In this document: one piece after another, positions 54,434 to 60,400 of the stretch | How the letters are laid out: each line of letters opens with the position of its first letter | How positions within the stretch are numbered: position 1 is the stretch's first letter | Assembly (NCBI RefSeq): GCF_001039355.2 | Contig: NW_019775702.1 | Span: 776,697-840,696 of the forward strand | Origin: Lingula anatina | Taxonomy: Eukaryota > Brachiopoda > Lingulata > Lingulida > Lingulidae | DNA: 64,000 nt | Reading direction: 5' to 3' | Made by a program: the position numbers and the translations under genes | Notes under the pieces: model-generated | Told to the model about the DNA's origin: nothing | Database searches by the model: none | The model's input: the letters and a program-made list of their open reading frames with translations, nothing else

Positions 54434-57400
54434 GCAGCATCAGTTCCAGGAGAACCCATACCACCAAAGCTTACCACTTTAAGTTCAGGTGCATATGAAG
54501 TGTTCTGGTATCCACCTGAGGATTTTGGGTCACTGATAACACAATACAGGCTAGAGTATATGTAAGTTTTTTCTAAGGGCAATAATGCTATGCATGGGTG
54601 AAATGGTAAAGAAAAAAATGACACAACAATAGTAATAAGAGTGTGAATCTTGCCAGTTCAAAAGCTGCTATATTGATTCATTAATGTTTGGCAGAAATGA
54701 TGTGTATGTAAGGTTATGATTCATAGAAAACAATTACTGTAAGTTGCTTGAGCCCTGGTGGTACACATGATTTTTGTCCTGACCCATCTTGTCTGCCAGC
54801 TCTGCCGTGCAGTCACCATAACTGCTTCCCCTCCTAGAATACAAGGACCCAACTCTTGGAATTAGATCACATACAATCTCAGGCCACCATAACTGACCTT
54901 TGACTTTATTTCAAGATGCTGAAACTGAAAAACTGTCTAATTCTGGAACTGTAAAACCTAGAGACATCTTACTTGTTGCATTTTGTTGAGCTTGTGAAGT
55001 GCAACAATGAAAGCATTTAATTGACCCGTATATCTCCAAAACTGACAGAGATACATCCATAGTTACCGTTGAACTTGAATAGAAAGTCACATATTGGCAA
55101 TCTTACTTTGACCTGTGGTTTAACAATATTGCTGCTCTGATCATATAGTTTGTATTGGATGGGGCAATCGTAGTGATCTATGAAAAAAATGAAGTCATAA
55201 AATTTGTTCCTGTAAACCTCAGTTGTTTTTATGTTCATTTCAGGCCTGATGACTATACTGGCAATTGGTCTCTAGCATATAAAGGAGTAAACACTAAGTG
55301 GACAGCTCAGGGATTAGATGGTGGTCAGAAGTACATCTTCAGAGTGGCTGCTTATAATGCCATGGGTTGGGGACCTTTCAGCTCAAACAGTTCATCTTTC
55401 TTTTTGCCTGTGGGTAGGTATATAGCCCCTTAGAACACAGAATGTGTAGGACTTGTACTGAGTTTTGCTTTTTATTTTGGCAAATGTATATGCAAATAAA
55501 ATGTTGATTAGTTAAAGTGTACAAATTGCATGAAATATAGTCTATTGTATCTGTACACAATCACCATTTCAATATTTTTCTGAAGTGATATATTACTTAA
55601 TATTTACATCAAAATGATACCATTACAAGTATGAATTTATGTTTTGATTAAATGTTGTTCTGTAAATAAGCAGTTTGAAAAATCCTCCAATTTCAAGTAT
55701 GTGGGCAATATATAATTTATAAATTATTTGATATTGAAAAAAATGATTTTAACACTTTTCAAAACTCTCTTCCCATTAGTAGCAGCTCTAACAGGTGCAG
55801 AGGACAGTAATTTGACCTCCATATTGGTTGGCTTGTTTGCTGTCATTGTTTTCCTTGTGGTCATTGCTGGAGTGGTACTCTTTCTGGGTGAGTTGAAGTT
55901 TTATTTTGTTCAATTTTCATATAGATCTATTAATGGTGGGGATTATACAGTTTTTTAGGTGAACTTTTCGAAATCTTTTGGGTAAGCTTGCAACCAGTTA
56001 GATTAATTACTTCTCAAAAACAACATATTGTAGATCTTTTATGAAAGACAACTTATTTTTCAGTTTTCAAAAAAAGGAATGAAGAGAAGAGAAATAGGTC
56101 TTCCTTTATAAACAACAACGGCTGCCATTATGATGCACCACGTACTCCTGATATAGAGCTGGCTACTCTGCGAGAGTTACCCAGGATAGCATACCACACA
56201 AATACTACATTATATGGCATGGGGTGAGTTATTGTTTGGAATTAGACCGATATCAGTTATGGTCTCCAAGTAATGTTGTCTGCATGTCTCAGCTTTCTGA
56301 AAATACATGCATTCGAATAACAATTTCAAAAACGATTTTTAGTAAAACTATATTATCTTAATTTTCCCAGCATAAACCCATCAGAGGATGAGATTGCTGC
56401 ATTGCCCCACTTCCGACGCGACCAGTTGACATTAACGCAGCTTCTGGGTAGTGGAGCATTTGGTGAGGTCTATGAGGGAGAGGCCACTGATGTACTAGGA
56501 CAAGCTACAGGCCCCACCAAAGTAGCAGTCAAGGTATTGTCATTATATTACTACAGTCTTGTATTTCACTTACATTTACACTTATTTTTTTTTATGAAAT
56601 GTTTGAATATTGGAAATTAAATGTTAAGTTCTAACAGTGTTTGCTGCACAGGAAAACAAATACCCTCTATTCGTTCCAACCACATTCTAAAAATTGAAAT
56701 TCTCCATTTCAAAAAAGTAAAACAAATATCACCAATGTTAAATCTTTTTTTTTTTATGTACAGACACAGATGTGTCTGTACATATAGCCGTCACCTGTGT
56801 CTGTCATCGCCGTTGCCGTTGCCGTCGCCATTGGCGTGCACTTTTAGGCTTCGTTCACATGCAATGTCTATTTTCTAAATTCTATTTTCTATTTGCGGTA
56901 TGTCTTATGATCACGGTCTGTGGCCTGAATATCCTGCGGCGTAATTACTGGCAGCGCGAGCCAGTTACTATAAGTTACTATAAGTAACTGACTCGCGCTG
57001 CCAGTAATTACGCGGCGGGATATTCAGGGCACAGACCGTGATCATAAGATAGCGCAAATAGAAAATAGAATTTAGAAAATAGACATTGCATGTGAACGAA
57101 GCCTTNGATTGAACAGTTTTAATACAAAAAGATAGGATTAGATGAAATTTTCATCGGGGTGGGACACCGCATGTATCGTAAGTTAAGCTAATTTTGTGAT
57201 CATTTTTCAGTCACTTCAAATAAATTTTTATTTAAATAACCATTTGCACATTCTGTTTATTATATCTTCTTGCAGTAGGTGTATTCCCTGCTTCAATAAT
57301 TCATTCAAACCCTAAACAAACTGTTCCTAAATAGAGGTAGGGTCAAAATTCCACAAAAAAGGACGCCATTTTGGGGGTAATTTCGATATATTTTCTGCTT

Positions 57401-60400
57401 TTTCTCTTATTTTGCTTTTATAACAGCATCCTCCTTGCTCATGCAGCTTCTTTGATTTGTTTTTGAAACATACACAACGATGTCATGAGAATTTGGTTGG
57501 CTATTTAAATTTAAATAACATTCTTGTTATGGCCCCCCTGCAGTGCACCACTAGCAAAGAATGACTGTAATATTTACATCAAAATGATACCATTACAAGT
57601 ATGAATTTATGTTTTGATTAAATGTTGTTCTGTAAATAAGCAGTTTGAAAAATCCTCCAATTTCAAGTATGTGGGCAATATGTAATTTATAAATTATTTG
57701 ATATTGAAAAAAAATGATTTTAACACTTTTCAAAACTCTCTTCCCATTAGTAGCAGCTCTAACAGGTGCAGAGGACAGTAATTTGACCTCCATATTGGTT
57801 GGCTTGTTTGCTGTCATTGTTTTCCTTGTGGTCATTGCTGGAGTGGTACTCTTTCTGGGTGAGTTGAAGTTTTATTTTGTTCAATTTTCATATAGATCTA
57901 TTAATGGTGGGGATTATACAGTTTTTTAGGTGAACTTTTTCGAAATCTTTTGGGTTAGCTTGCAACCAGTTAGATTAATTACTTCTCAAAAACAACATGT
58001 TGTAGATCTTTTTTGAAAGACAACTTATTTTTCAGTTTTCAAAAAAAGGAATGAAGAGAAGAGAAATAGGTCTTCCTTTATAAACAACAACGGCTGCCAT
58101 TATGATGCACCACGTACTCCTGATATAGAGCTGGCTACTCTGCGAGAGTTACCCAGGATAGCATACCACACAAATACTACATTATATGGCATGGGGTGAG
58201 TTATTGTTTGGAATTAGACCGATATCAGTTATGGTCTCCAAGTAATGTTGTCTGCATGTCTCAGCTTTCTGAAAATACATGCATTCGAATAACAATTTCA
58301 AAAACGATTTTTAGTAAAACTATATTATCTTAATTTTCCCAGCATAAACCCATCAGAGGATGAGGTTGCTGCATTGCCCCACTTCCGACGCGACCAGTTG
58401 ACATTAACGCAGCTTCTGGGTAGTGGAGCATTTGGTGAGGTCTATGAGGGAGAGGCCACTGATGTACTAGGACAAGCTACAGGCCCCACCAAAGTAGCAG
58501 TCAAGGTATTGTCATTATATTACTACAGTCTTGTATTTCACTTACATTTACACTTATTTTTTTTATGAAATGTTTGAATATTGGAAATTAAATGTTAAGT
58601 TCTAACAGTGTTTGCTGCACAGGAAAACAAATACCCTCTATTCGTTCCAACCACATTCTAAAAATTGAAATTCTCCATTTCAAAAAAGTAAAACAAATAT
58701 CACCAATGTTTAATCTTTTTTTTTATGTACAGACACAGATGTGTCTGTACATATAGCCGTCACCTGTGTCTGTCGTCGCCGTTGCCGTCGCCATTGGCGT
58801 GCACTTTTAGGCTTCGTTCACATGCAATGTCTATTTTCTAAATTCTATTTTCTATTTGCGGTATGTCTTATGATCACGGTCTGTGGCCTGAATATCCTGC
58901 GGCGTAATTACTGGCAGCGCGAGCCAGTTACTATAAGTTACTATAAGTAACTGACTCGCGCTGCCAGTAATTACGCGGCGGGATATTCAGGGCACAGACC
59001 GTGATCATAAGATAGCGCAAATAGAAAATAGAATTTAGAAAATAGACATTGCATGTGAACGAAGCCTTACCGTAAACACGATAAGTGAAAAACAGTTTTA
59101 CCTCTTGTTTTTTTTTTTGTATTTCAGACTTTAAGGAGAGGTGCCAATGATTCAGAAAAAGAAGAATTTTTGAAAGAAGCATTATTAATGAGTAACTTCA
59201 AACATAATCACATTCTGAGGCTGCTTGGAGTCTGTCTTGACAATGATCCTCAATTTATTATCCTAGAGTTGATGGATTGTGGAGACTTACTGTCCTTTTT
59301 AAGGGCAACAAGACCTTCACATGTGAGTACAACCAGATATCTTGCCATTGCTGAGTGTTTATATTGATATGATTCTTTGATATTTTGAAAGATAAATTTT
59401 CCTTATCTTTTTCTGAATGATGAAGGAAGACAGGAGTGCCACAGATGATAAAGGAAAACAGGAGTGCCACAACAAGTTCTAGTCTGAAATAATGACAATC
59501 CATAGCTGTGTTTGATAGTTGTATTTGAATTCAAGCAATTCCAACTACAATAGACATTACATATTAATTTTAATCTCCTCTCTCCCAAGAGAATTAAAAT
59601 GCAAGATTTTGGTTTTAACATTATAAATGATTTGTGAATAGTTGCGTTATCTTTCGTAAAAAGTGTAACTCTGCTGTTTGTTCCATAGCTTGGACAGACT
59701 GCACTCACATTCCCTGATCTCATCTCCATCTGCTGTGATGTATCCAAAGGTTGTAGTTATCTAGAAGACTTACACTTTGTACACAGGTAGGTCCTACTGC
59801 TTTTGTCACAAACATGTACATATAATAAGAAAAAGAACTTAACATTTCAAGAAGAGATTACACATTTTCAAAAAAAAAAAAAAAAAAAGTGGGTGCAATT
59901 TTTTTCTTGGATCAAACACCTGCCCTATTCAATTTAGAAATCAGTGATGAAAAAGATCAAAAGTATCATAAAAGTATATGAAACCTGAAGACCAAAACTA
60001 TTTCATGTCCATTTATTCATGTATTTTTACATATTTCATATCATGGATGAGTGCGCAGGACAAAATTTTATGAAGGTACCTCTGTCATATCAAATTTCAG
60101 AGATATAGCTGCCAGGAACTGTCTAGTATCTTGGAAGGACAACAAGATTACTGTAAAAATTGGTGACTTTGGCCTCGCTAGAGACATCTACAGAAATGAC
60201 TACTACAGGAAAGAAGGAGAGGGGCTCCTCCCTGTACGCTGGATGTCCCCTGAGGCCCTGATTGATGGGGTTTTCACCACACAGTCTGATGTTTGGTAAA
60301 CACATTGTGCATGGTTATGATGAATACCTCAAGTAAAAAAACTTTAAATGAAATTTTTAATATGAACATGTATTGTCCTAGAGCTGATTTAATAGTTTTA

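Larger units (their letters stand above)
55598..57105. repeat. duplicated ROS1 block, copy 1
   Basis: About 1.5 kb, including exons 34-36 and a nested MITE, repeated at 57568-59068. It ends at the N at 57106, two bases after the MITE. The copies differ by scattered SNPs and small indels, the level seen in the GOPC duplication. Confidence 0.9.
57568..59068. repeat. duplicated ROS1 block, copy 2
   Basis: Partner of 55598-57105; it continues directly to exon 37. See the exon entries for coding content. Confidence 0.9.

Noticed and set aside
54367-54624. Minus-strand ORF ending in poly-Ile
   Set aside because: Translation of the ATT microsatellite and antisense of ROS1 exon 32.
56772-56987. Plus-strand ORFs over the hairpin MITE (also 58741-58950)
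   Set aside because: They follow the repeat head and palindrome; no codon conservation and no function expected.
55780-58505. True tandem exon duplication giving a receptor with two membrane spans
   Set aside because: Phases do not match and the join would read TAG; an N marks the boundary and the same pattern occurs at GOPC.
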